This document shows positions 29,745 through 37,519 of a stretch of 64,000 nucleotides of DNA, in pieces (position 1 is the stretch's first letter; each line of letters starts with the position of its first letter). The translations under genes and the position numbers were made by a program. The notes beneath the pieces were generated by a model that had not been told where the DNA came from, searched no databases, and saw only the letters and a program-made list of their open reading frames with translations. This stretch comes from Symbiodinium natans (lineage: Eukaryota; Sar; Dinophyceae; Suessiales; Symbiodiniaceae), in the NCBI GenBank assembly GCA_905221605.1, contig CAJNDS010002099.1, positions 1 through 64,000 of the forward strand. The letters are read 5' to 3'.

Positions 29745-30507
29745 CGCCATCAAGGGTGAGCGTGTCAGCAGGCTCAGCAACGGGATTGCCAAGAGGCTCT
29801 TCCATGTCGGGCAACGCACCTCGGGACACAGGCTCTTCACGAATGATTACACCTGCATCGGGCTCATCAACTGGCGACGGTTCATAATCAAACAATTCAT
29901 CTTCATCAAGCGGATTCTCCGGAGTTCCAGGAGATGGAATCACATCCTCAACCAAACTCTCAGTGAGGTTCTCAACTCCAAGCGCACTCATGGGCTCTTT
30001 GACGGTATGCATGCAAACGATCAACTCAGCCTCTCCGCCTCCGGGAATGTCATCTTCAAGATCTTCCAGCTCCATCCAAGCTTCGCAGCGTTCGATCAAG
30101 AACCAAGCTGAGGTTTCACTTCGTCTCATCAGTGTAGAACGCATCGGCCAACTTTGATCAACCATGAAGGACGGATCTATCATGCGTGACGACCTGCCCC
30201 GCCAGCACAAATTGCCTGAAGTGATGATCTGCCAGCCGAAATGCAAGCTGTTCAGTTCTTGACCTAACACTGCACGCTGAAGGACTCGTACATGTGGCAC
30301 ACTTGGCTGAATTTGTGGACCTTTCGACTGGACGTGGAACTCTGCGGATCGCATGCTTGCACCTGAGGACCTTTCAACTGGACGTGGGAACTCTGCGGAT
30401 CGCACGGTTGCACCTGAGGACCTTTCGACTGGACGTGGGAACTCTGTGGATCGCATGGTTGCACCTGAGGACCTTTCGACTGGACGTGGGAACTCTGCGG
30501 ATCGCAT
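29728..30507 (-). CDS. Copia-1 protease-integrase linker frame
   Basis: This frame runs from the 51-bp repeats (read as PRPVERSSGATMRSTEF) into LNSLHFGWQIITSGNLCWRG, then an acidic Pro-rich linker (PGTPENPLDEDELFDYEPSP) and a stop overlapping integrase. The ORF covering the protease is in another frame and leaves it inside the repeats. One repeat unit is 50 rather than 51 bp, so a single lost G (after 30337) accounts for the frame change. With that base present the two frames would be continuous. Confidence 0.7.
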   Translation of the reverse strand: MRSAEFPRPVERSSGATMRSTEFPRPVERSSGATVRSAEFPRPVERSSGASMRSAEFHVQSKGPQIQPSVPHVRVLQRAVLGQELNSLHFGWQIITSGNLCWRGRSSRMIDPSFMVDQSWPMRSTLMRRSETSAWFLIERCEAWMELEDLEDDIPGGGEAELIVCMHTVKEPMSALGVENLTESLVEDVIPSPGTPENPLDEDELFDYEPSPVDEPDAGVIIREEPVSRGALPDMEEPLGNPVAEPADTLTLDGVVLKQ

Positions 30508-31622
30508 GCTTGCACTTGAGAAACTGGGACCTCGGCCTTCTCGACGCGACGGATTTCAGCATCCACTCCAAGGCTCATGCCTCGAAATGACATAGGAACA
30601 TCAGCTCCTGAAGCATCGTGGTTCAGCCAGAAGCCCTGAGCATTTTGGCACGGAAACCAACCTTGCTTGATCAATCGACCCATGCTTATCAGCGGCTGCA
30701 TTACGTCTGCGACTATGCATCTCTCACGGATGGTAACATGTCCATGGCTTGGGCTTTGCAAAACGAAATCGACAATGCGCTCATCCCTCACCTGCATGCT
30801 GCCACCCTGAGCATCACGCACATGCATCACGCAATCTCCAGGGGAACTGACTCCACAAGATGCAAAGCTCAAGGGGATGCAAGAAACGTCAGCTCCAGAG
30901 TCGATGATCACCGAACAGGTGTTGCTGATTTGGGTCAGCGCTCGCACATGCTGTTCTTGGGTTGTGTTCGAACGCCCAATCACTTCCCAGTCTGAGTCGC
31001 CATCTGTGGCATCCAATCGGAAATGCTGTGCATGAATCATTCGCACGAAAGGGTCATCACCTGACAGGTCAAGCTGGCTCATGTCCATCACAAAAGGCTC
31101 GGCAATGACACGGCGCACGGCTGTGGAGGCTTGGCTCGAGGCACTGCTATATGAAGGGCCGGCACTGGTGGAGGTGCCGCTCACAGAAGCTCCGGAAGGC
31201 TGTGGGCCAGGCTGGCCTTGGGACTGCTCAACCTGGTTGACACGAGGGCGCCAGCAGTCTCTTGCATAGTGGCCAGGACGGGGACAGATTGCCCCCCTTC
31301 GGTGCATTGTTCTTGCCTTTCCTATCACCCTTGCCACCTTTGCCTGGATTCCTGTCGCCTTTGGCATTGTTGTAGCTCTGAGAGTAACCTTTAGACTCTT
31401 TGCCTCCAGCCTTGCCATACTTGCCCTTGCTGTCATTGCCTTTTGGACCTTTTGAACCCTTAGGGCCCTTAGGACCTTTGCCACCTTTGTACCCTTTAGG
31501 ACCACCCTTAACTTGACCGATGTCCATTGGCTGCGGTTCCTGCTCGTGGGACTTCTTTTGCGCATACGAAGACTCGGTGCTGAAAAGGTTCGAAGGGCTC
31601 CACTTGAACTGCATGCGCTCAT
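30264..31622 (-). CDS. Copia-1 gag C-terminus and protease
   Basis: The upstream end of this frame is a basic Lys/Arg-rich shadow reading. From about 31300 it carries a partial zinc knuckle (CPRPGHYARDC, its first Cys lost to a frameshift at a C6 run). Next is a Gln/Ser-rich linker, then the aspartic protease site SVIIDSGADVSCIPLSF (DSG at 30903-30895) and IVADVMQPLISMGRLIKQGW. The frame continues through four to five 17-residue repeats (CDPQSSHVQSKGPQVQP) and ends out of frame. The protease would process the polyprotein. Confidence 0.8.
   Translation of the reverse strand: MSACSSSGALRTFSAPSLRMRKRSPTSRNRSQWTSVKLRVVLKGTKVAKVLRALRVQKVQKAMTARASMARLEAKSLKVTLRATTMPKATGIQAKVARVIGKARTMHRRGAICPRPGHYARDCWRPRVNQVEQSQGQPGPQPSGASVSGTSTSAGPSYSSASSQASTAVRRVIAEPFVMDMSQLDLSGDDPFVRMIHAQHFRLDATDGDSDWEVIGRSNTTQEQHVRALTQISNTCSVIIDSGADVSCIPLSFASCGVSSPGDCVMHVRDAQGGSMQVRDERIVDFVLQSPSHGHVTIRERCIVADVMQPLISMGRLIKQGWFPCQNAQGFWLNHDASGADVPMSFRGMSLGVDAEIRRVEKAEVPVSQVQACDPQSSHVQSKGPQVQPCDPQSSHVQSKGPQVQPCDPQSSHVQLKGPQVQACDPQSSTSSRKVHKFSQVCHMYESFSVQC
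30317..30520. repeat. 51-bp tandem repeat in copia-1 coding region
   Basis: Units start at 30317, 30367, 30418 and 30469 (ggacctttcgactggacgtg). Spacings are 50, 51 and 51 bp. In frame they encode 17 residues (CDPQSSHVQSKGPQVQP). The 50-bp unit lacks one G in the gacgtggg run and breaks the frame. Confidence 0.92.
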
Positions 31623-31782
31623 AACGAAGGGCTGCCTCTCTGATCTCGTCGTAGGAGGAGGTCTCCGTCAGGACGGTGGACAGGTGGTTCCGCATCCCGC
31701 CTGAGATGCTCTTGAGGAGGATCGAGGTTTTGAGGTCCTCCTCCAGCTTCTTGCCAGATGAACGCTCGTACTCCTCCATCAC
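31228..31782 (-). CDS. Copia-1 gag, C-terminal half
   Basis: The frame continues gag with VMEEYERSSGKKLEEDLKTS-like sequence, then SILLKSISGGMRNHLSTVLT, YDEIREAALRYERMQFKW, MDIGQVKG and a long Gly/Lys-rich basic stretch before the zinc knuckle. This is the usual layout of copia gag: helical capsid then a basic nucleocapsid. It is joined to the N-terminal half by a frameshift near 31850 and to the knuckle by another near 31290. Confidence 0.75.
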   Translation of the reverse strand: MMEEYERSSGKKLEEDLKTSILLKSISGGMRNHLSTVLTETSSYDEIREAALRYERMQFKWSPSNLFSTESSYAQKKSHEQEPQPMDIGQVKGGPKGYKGGKGPKGPKGSKGPKGNDSKGKYGKAGGKESKGYSQSYNNAKGDRNPGKGGKGDRKGKNNAPKGGNLSPSWPLCKRLLAPSCQPG

Positions 31783-32429
31783 CCTCTCAAGATCCAGCAG
31801 CTGGGCAAGAAACGGCTCGTTGGTGCGAAACGGGTGCGTCTGAGTGAGGGCCGTGAGGATTCCAAGCGATCTTGCACGGCTCGACGGCTCTGCATCAGCT
31901 GTCTCAAAGCCTCGTAGCCGTTCTGCGATGGAAAACGCTGGATCACTTGGAGCCCCCTGCCGCGCACCAGCCCCGAGAGCAACGCATACATGCGTTGACT
32001 TCTCTTCAAGGCTTCAGGATCGCTTATCCATCCAATCTCTGCAGTCGGAAACTGTTCGATCTTCTTCAGGTCCTCGGAGTAGGCCGTGTCCAGTGCCACC
32101 ACATATTGTTTGAGTGACCACTCCTCTCTTGTTGTCGGCTTGAACGTATCGGGACGCGGAAGAATCCTGCTCATCTCACTCGCCCCAAGTGCAGCCTTTG
32201 AAGAGCTGGCCTGTACCGCAGCCATTGCAGCATCGCTCGCAGCCTTTGTAGCCGCGGTCATCTGCTGCATCATCATCCTCAAATCGTCCACAGTTACGTA
32301 AACACCTGGAGATCCTTGAGCTTGACTTGACGGCGAAAAAGGATTTCCTTGATGCTGCGAGGGACCGGCTCCATTCTCTTGCAGCTCATCATCATCATCG
32401 TCATCAATAACTGGAAGCTGATCTGCCAT
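31779..32429 (-). CDS. Copia-1 gag, N-terminal half
   Basis: A true ATG at 32429 opens MADQLPVIDDDDDDELQENG, a coiled-coil-like Met/Ala helix (VDDLRMMMQQMTAATKAASD) and a capsid-like domain (SRILPRPDTFKPTTREEWSL, DPEALKRSQRMYALLSGLVR, YEALRQLMQSRRAVQDRLES). The last 25 residues are out of frame. Gag assembles the virus-like particle in the cytoplasm. Confidence 0.8.
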   Translation of the reverse strand: MADQLPVIDDDDDDELQENGAGPSQHQGNPFSPSSQAQGSPGVYVTVDDLRMMMQQMTAATKAASDAAMAAVQASSSKAALGASEMSRILPRPDTFKPTTREEWSLKQYVVALDTAYSEDLKKIEQFPTAEIGWISDPEALKRSQRMYALLSGLVRGRGLQVIQRFPSQNGYEALRQLMQSRRAVQDRLESSRPSLRRTRFAPTSRFLPSCWILRG

Positions 32430-32978
32430 GTTCGAACAGTGAAAGATGCGGTCTCACACAGTCAGGATTTCGGCTTTGTAAGGGGTACCCTGGCTCGTCC
32501 TGATCGAGGTCGATGGGGCTCGCTGCCGACTGCAGCTTCTTGTTGAACACCCGAGAGTGTCCTGGCGTATTAGGCTCTGAAGTGATAGACCCCACAGACA
32601 GGTCTCGATCCAGGTTCTCGCGCTCCTGCTGCAGGTGCACGAAAGCAACTTGCGCTGCCCAGCTCAACGACTGCTCTTCGGCAGCCTCGAAACCAAACCA
32701 GGTAAAAGATTCGCGAAGGTTCTCGTTCTTCAAGCACTTGCCACCAAATGCAAGCACTTCTTCGACTGTCGAAAACTTTTCCAAGCGAAGTTCAAATGCT
32801 TCCTCGACCACAGACAACTGCTTCTCCCAGCTCGCTTGCCTTCGGTTTTCAGGCTTCACCCGAAGAAACAGCTGCTCTCTGTAAAACTCTCGAAGTTTGT
32901 CTTTGACAGCCTCAAGGCTTGCAGCAGTAGTCGTGGTTGGCTCTTCCCGTAAAGCCTGGGAGGCCGCAAAATGAAACT
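32404..32978 (-). CDS. Copia-1 leader ORF (helical, unknown)
   Basis: The frame is open from a TAG near 32980 to 32404, about 190 codons, and overlaps the start of gag. It reads LREEPTTTTAASLEAVKDKL, REFYREQLFLRVKPENRRQA and then Glu-rich helices (EEAFELRLEKFSTVEEVLAF). It lies between the primer site and gag, where most copia elements have only leader. It could be an extra ORF or part of a longer gag translated by frameshift. No family is recognised. Confidence 0.5.
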
Positions 32979-33110
32979 ATGGCAGCAGGCGCGCGGGAGA
33001 CAGACACTACAGCCTAAATCCCAGAAGAAAACCCCAACAAAGCAAAGGAAAGATCAGGTCCTGGTCCCTGAACTCAAACCGCCGAAGAAACGTGTTTCGG
33101 AGTCTGGCTT

Positions 33111-33128
33111 TCCAGAGCTCCGCTACCA
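33111..33128 (-). promoter_or_regulatory. Primer-binding site of copia-1 (initiator Met tRNA-like)
   Basis: On the minus strand the bases immediately after the 5' LTR are TGGTAGCGGAGCTCTGGA. TGGTAGC(A)GAGC is the usual complement of the 3' end of initiator methionine tRNA; one base differs. The position, flush with the LTR, is as expected for a primer site. Confidence 0.75.
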
Positions 33129-33282
33129 TGTAAAAACGAACGGTCTTTTCCACACAAATTTGGGCCTGAATATCGCATCGTTCGGCTCATGCAATGCACT
33201 CGTGGCAAAACATGAAAGACGTGTCAAAGCACTACAAAATCTGTACATGGGGTATACTAGGGGGTAACGTAAAAGTTCATCA
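33129..33282 (-). repeat. 5' LTR of copia-1
   Basis: This is the partner of 25492-25645 (153/154 identical), followed on the plus strand by the second ATTGT at 33283-33287. In this short LTR no separate TATA or polyadenylation signal can be identified. Confidence 0.95.
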
Positions 33283-33287
33283 ATTGT
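33283..33287. other. Target-site duplication, right copy (ATTGT)
   Basis: Exact match to 25487-25491 at the other edge of copia-1. Confidence 0.9.
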
Positions 33288-33299
33288 GCACATGAAGCT

Positions 33300-34082
33300 T
33301 TAACAGGAGATCCATCAGCAGATGTCCAAGAAAATTCCAGTTTGAAAATGCTCGTACCCTCGCTGTCCTAATATGAAAAAGGGATCGTAGATGCGCTTGC
33401 TTTCTACTACATCCCGGGAGATGCCACTTGCATTCGCATTCCCACTTGACCAAGCTCCTGGTCTCGTGCTCGGTGACTTTCTTCCAACCATTGGCCTTGT
33501 TCCTCGGTGATTCCAGCCACCGACTCCAACACTGCCTTGCGGTTGCCATAGGCATGAAATGCCCAACGCGGCACTGGTCGGTTCTCCTTGGCCAAGGTCG
33601 GATCGTGGATCCTCATCGTGGTGCACGTCAGCAAAGATATCATCCGCACCCTATCCAACATCTCCTTGAAGACCAACATGCCATTCTTCGCAGGGTCTTT
33701 CCAGCGGGTGATCCACGGTGGATGCGCATTGCATTCCATCTCGTCCTTCACGCACCGTTCCCCACCGAGGATTGGCAGTGCAAAACATATCTACCAACCT
33801 CAAGATCCCAAGGTCTTGGGTTTCACCCAGAAGAAGCACAGGGGTGATCCCCTTGCCCTTGAGGTATCGCACGAAACTTATCACACTCAGAGCAAACGTG
33901 GCTTGTGGCACCTCGAGGTAGAGCACACCCTCGGTCACTGCCGTCTCGTAGATCAGGGCCTTGCCACCGATCTGTCCACGGAGATCGATGATCCCCAACA
34001 GCTTCGAAGGTTTCGGCTTCACCTCGGCAATCTTTTGCACCGGCCGCACCAGCTTCTCAAAGCTGCTTTGGTATTTCACCAT
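33300..34082 (-). pseudogene. Unidentified minus-strand coding-like sequence
   Basis: Overlapping frames 34082-33651 and 33751-33407 read as plausible protein (GGKALIYETAVTEGVLYLEV, PQATFALSVISFVRYLKGKG; ENRPVPRWAFHAYGNRKAVL). They follow the copia RNase H fragment at 34755-34084 with only a stop between. They may be the tail of that element or unrelated sequence fused to it. No domain is recognised. Confidence 0.35.
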
Positions 34083-34083
34083 A

Positions 34084-34755
34084 TCACTGTCTTACAGCTC
34101 GGTGACATACTTCGAAACATCCCGATCTTCGTCCTAGCGAAGCCTGGGGTGCCCAACTGGCATCCGCGTACACTTCCAGCTGCGCCGGCCCACTATCTGG
34201 CACATCACCATCAGGACCGTAGTGCTGCCAAGCATGGTATTGTCCCTTGAGGAACCTAATCACTTGTCGCAATGCTTGTTCAAAGCATGCTGTTGGCTTG
34301 GACTGTCCCTGCGAAAGGATGGACATCCAGCGACTTAGGTCAGGCCTTGACTGACCCCACCATGCAATCCGGCCCAGTACTGCTCGGTATCTGGCAGCTG
34401 CAGCGTCACTCAGCTCTGGATCCGAACCACTTGCTCCTTCCTTTTCCACCGTTTTCACGATGTCCGGAGACATGAGGAATCTTTTTCCTCTCACGGCACC
34501 TTCAAAGACGGAAGGCTCAGTTGGGCATTGCCTCAACCCAACTTTCTTTACCACAGTTGCCAGCTTTCGGTTCCACGCCTTGGCTGCAACCCTCAAACCA
34601 TTCAGGATCATGTACGCCCCTTTCGGAAGAGGTGAACGCAAAAAGGCAGTGGAGCATTCAGCATTGTGATTCCTCACCTCTTTTCGTCCACACGCTGGAC
34701 AATTCACCGTTCCTTCATGCTCTTTCACCCATGCTATGACAATGCTCCAACCCAA
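34084..34755 (-). pseudogene. Copia RT-RNase H fragment
   Basis: The 223-codon frame carries late copia RT (YMILNGLRVAAKAWNRKLAT, VGLRQCPTEPSVFEG), then the linker ARYRAVLGRIAWWGQSRPDL, LRQVIRFLKGQYHAW and the first RNase H acid motif (LEVYADASWAPQASLGRRSG). The YVDD core is missing and the frame ends before the later RNase H motifs. It is a degraded copy distinct from copia-1. Confidence 0.75.
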
Positions 34756-34789
34756 TCTTCAAAGGCATTGTGTGCTGATTGACTTTGAG

Positions 34790-35125
34790 GATGGGCCCCC
34801 CCCCCCTTTGGGCAAAGGGGGGCTTAAGCCCCCCTTAAGCCCCCCTTCAAGCCCCCTTAAGCTCCCCCTTAAGCCCCTCCTTAAGCCCCCCCTTAGCCCC
34901 TCCTAAATTCCCCCCTTTAAGCCCCCTTAAGCTCCCCCCTAAGCCCCCCTTATCCTCCCTTGAAGCCCCTTGAAGTCCCCCTTGAAGCCCCCCTTTTAGC
35001 TCCTTTAAGCCCACCTTTAAGCCCCCTTCAAGCCCCCCAAGCCCCCCTTTAAGCCCCCCTTTACAAAGCCCCCTTAGAGCCCCCAAGGCCCCCCCGTTTT
35101 TAAGGGGCTTAAAGCCCCCCCTTTA
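34790..35125. repeat. CCCCTTAAG-rich low-complexity tandem repeat
   Basis: Irregular units of 8-12 bp (cccccttaagc, ccccttgaagc, cccctttaagc) fill about 335 bp. The minus strand reads as GGLKGGL repeats with no other content. A few similar units recur at about 36240-36275. Confidence 0.9.
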
Positions 35126-35127
35126 AG

Positions 35128-35209
35128 AAAACATGTCAAGTCAAAAGCACCTTCATGTCATGCAAACATGCGCCAAAACAAAACATGTTCTTGCCATGTC
35201 ACAGCACTC
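35128..35209. repeat. Inverted copy of the 48466-48551 repeat
   Basis: The reverse complement of this segment matches 48466-48551 closely (landmarks gtgctgtgacatggcaagaac, split here for length, and catgacatgaaggtgc), with small indels. It may be LTR-derived from the third copia family. Confidence 0.75.
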
Positions 35210-35394
35210 AGAGTTGGGGAGGCGCAGCCCCCCCCATTTGCATAGCAGTGACGTGGCGCGGGGCGAAGCCGAGAACCCATGTTTTGTTTTGTTTTGTTTG
35301 GACATGATTCCTGTGCTTCCACGCGAGTTGCCCGGCTTAAACAAGCGCGAGGGTTGGGAGGAGCGCAGCCCCCCCATTTGCAAACACGATGCTC

Positions 35395-35760
35395 GCACTA
35401 GGCCTCTTAAACTGCTCCTCAAATCCTCCACCAAAGGCCCGCAGGTGTTAAGCCTCTTAGACGTCTTAAACTGCTGCCCGAACCATTACGCCTTTTAAAC
35501 TGCTGCCCAAACCCTCTACAAAAGGTCCAGCAAGTATCAGGCCTCTAAAACTGCTGCCTAAACCCTCCGCAGAAGGCCCAGCAAAGTATTACGCCTTTTA
35601 AACGCTGCCCAAACCCTCCAAAAAAGGCCCAGCAAATTTTAGGCCTCTTAGACTGCTGCCCAAACCTTCCGCAGAAGGCCCAGCAAGTATTACTTAACTT
35701 GCTGCCCAAAGGACCCAGCAAGTATTGGGCCTCTTAAACTGCTGCCAAAACCCTCCACAG
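35395..35760. repeat. About 53-bp tandem repeat, 6-7 units
   Basis: Units contain ggcctcttaaactgctgcc, caaaccctcc(a/g)caga and aggcccagcaagtatta. Spacing is mostly 50-55 bp with one shortened unit near 35470. No frame is maintained. Confidence 0.85.
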
Positions 35761-36084
35761 AGGGGAGAGCTTGGTTGCGGCTGGGCTTGGCTCTAGCTGC
35801 AGCCTCCGCAACCAAACGTGCGGTCTCCGCATTTTCGAATTCTCTTCCAAATCAATTCTTCTCATGAGGGCAGCAATCAACTGGTTCTGCTGGTTGGCCT
35901 GACTTTGCTGCCTTAGCATCTCCAAGAAGATGGCTTGGAAGTTGCCTTCACCAAGGCCATTTCCAGCTTGTACTCCACCCACTTGGCTTCCAGTTGGCGA
36001 AGCATGAGCTTGAGCTGGAGTTACCGGAGGCGACGCAAAAGGGTTCGCCTCCAGCAGGTGCTGTCGGTTGTTCTTGAGACCCAA
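35734..36084 (-). pseudogene. Copia gag N-terminal fragment
   Basis: The frame reads LLEANPFASPPVTPAQAHAS, then GNFQAIFLEMLRQQSQANQQ, NQLIAALMRRIDLEENSK before entering the tandem repeat. The Gln-rich helix and Pro/Ala-rich start resemble gag N-termini of copia elements in this window. The rest of the element is missing. Confidence 0.5.
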
Positions 36085-36104
36085 ACAGCAAAATGTGAAA
36101 AGCA

Positions 36105-36212
36105 GAGCTTTAGCGCAGATTGCTTTTTCCAGTTTGCAAACACGTCAGTGTTTAGCTGCACTCAAAGGCTTCAAGTCTTCAAACGACATCTCAACTTTGT
36201 TTAGACAAAGGA
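36105..36212 (-). repeat. Leader-like repeat, inverted relative to 48823-48985
   Basis: On the minus strand this lies just upstream of the gag fragment. It matches the plus strand at 48823-48985 apart from a 31-bp insertion and a short replaced stretch in that copy. The shared words are ttgtctaaacaaagttgag, acactgacgtgtttg and ctgcgctaaagctctgc. Confidence 0.8.
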
Positions 36213-36249
36213 GAGTTAAACGGTCACAACACGGCCCCTCTTTTTTAAG

Positions 36250-37424
36250 TCCCCTTAAGGCCCCCTTAAGTTCTACGGGAGACCCGTTTGCAGCTGCACC
36301 GAGCACACCTTCTGTGCCTTTTGCAGGAGCTACCTCGTCTTCGAGCTCTGTGCGGAGCCCATTGGTGCAGAATAGGGCGGAGAAGTACCTTCCATCTCTG
36401 CCGATGCTAGAGCATCAAGGCATGAACAAGGGCAGGATGCGAGAAGTCGAGACATGGCATGCCTACCTGGAGACACTGTCATCTTGCTCTTCAAGATGAG
36501 TCTTTCGTTCGAGAGTTGCAACTCTGCGTCAAGCAAAAGAATGAGATCCTTCAGAAGGATTTGGCGGATGATGTTGCTGCTCGCAGTGCGAAGCTTTACT
36601 ACTATCTCACCCAATCTCTCTCACGTTGGGAAAGAGGTCAGGAGTTGCTACGCTCGTGCTCGAAAAGGCAGTCTCTCAGTGCCTGCGGATGCGAGGCTGT
36701 GAGGACCATCACGCAGCAATACAGCATCGTGTCTCGCATGGAAGCTGTCTACGTGCGGAGCAGTGCCTCAAGTTGGCGACTACGTGCCAGCATCACCGAC
36801 GGCCGACAGACCTCATCCGTCACTTGGAGGACGAGTTTTCTCGTGCCGAATCCAAGCTTGGGAACTTTCCAGAGTTGCGTCTCACGGAGGCTGACCGCTG
36901 CAGTGTTTTGCTGCAAGCTCTGAGCCAGGAGCTCAAACAGTACGTCGTTCTTCATGGGAAGAGCAACGACTGGACATCGCTGAGCGATAGCCTTCGGTAC
37001 TATGAGGAGCAGCTTCGTCTGTGTGAGGGTCCCTTTTCCTCAAATCGGCAGATGTCAGGAAAGGGGTGACAAGCTTTGTGACCACTGTGGACGAAAGGGA
37101 CACCTGGCTAAGGACTGCTGGAGCCGTCAGCGTGAAGCCGGTGAAAAGGGCAAGAAGGGCGACAAGGGCAAGAAGGGCGATGGCAAGGGAGCGCAGAATC
37201 CCAAAGGAAAGCCACGCTCTCCAACGCCGAAAGGCGGAAAAGGCGGCAAAGACAAGGAGCAGAAGCCCGACAAGCCTGATAAAGGCAAGGGCAAAGGCAA
37301 GAAGAAGAAGGCTAGAGCCCGGGCTATGGGAGAACCAGAGTCCGAGGCAGAGTCCGAGTCTTCGAGGACCTCCACCGTGATGGCGATGAGGTTTGCCAAC
37401 CTTCTGCTGTACGAGAAGTACTGA
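36250..37424 (+). pseudogene. Copia-2 gag with CCHC zinc knuckle, frameshifted
   Basis: Gag sequence runs through three frames: NRAEKYLPSLPMLEHQGMNK to about 36490, then LALQDESFVRELQLCVKQKN, then LIRHLEDEFSRAESKLGNFP and YYEEQLRLCEGP to about 37060. The next frame carries the zinc knuckle CDHCGRKGHLAKDC (37075-37116) and a Lys/Gly-rich basic stretch to 37424. The order capsid-knuckle-basic region fits copia gag. The 5' LTR and leader of this element were not found, so it is 5' truncated near 36240. Confidence 0.7.
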
Positions 37425-37519
37425 GCCAGCCTGAGCCTGAGAAGCCTAAGCCCGTAGAGGCAGTCCCTAGACCGGTCGCTGTCGGGCCGAAAGTCACTGT
37501 AGATGAGAAGGTAGGCACC

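Larger units (their letters stand above)
25492..33282 (-). mobile_element. Complete Ty1/copia LTR retrotransposon (copia-1)
   Basis: The 7.8-kb element is bounded by 154-bp LTRs that begin TG and end CA, inside a perfect ATTGT target duplication. It is on the minus strand: leader ORF, gag, zinc knuckle, protease, integrase, RT and RNase H, followed by an extra small ORF before the 3' LTR. Integrase before RT is the copia order. The LTRs differ at one base (25623 A versus 33260 G), so insertion is recent, yet gag-pol shows several apparent frameshifts. These could be inactivating changes, programmed shifts or homopolymer errors. Confidence 0.93.

Noticed and set aside
34847-35086. GGLKGGL repeat protein on the minus strand
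   Set aside because: It is a translation of a low-complexity C/T-rich array with irregular unit length, not a protein gene.
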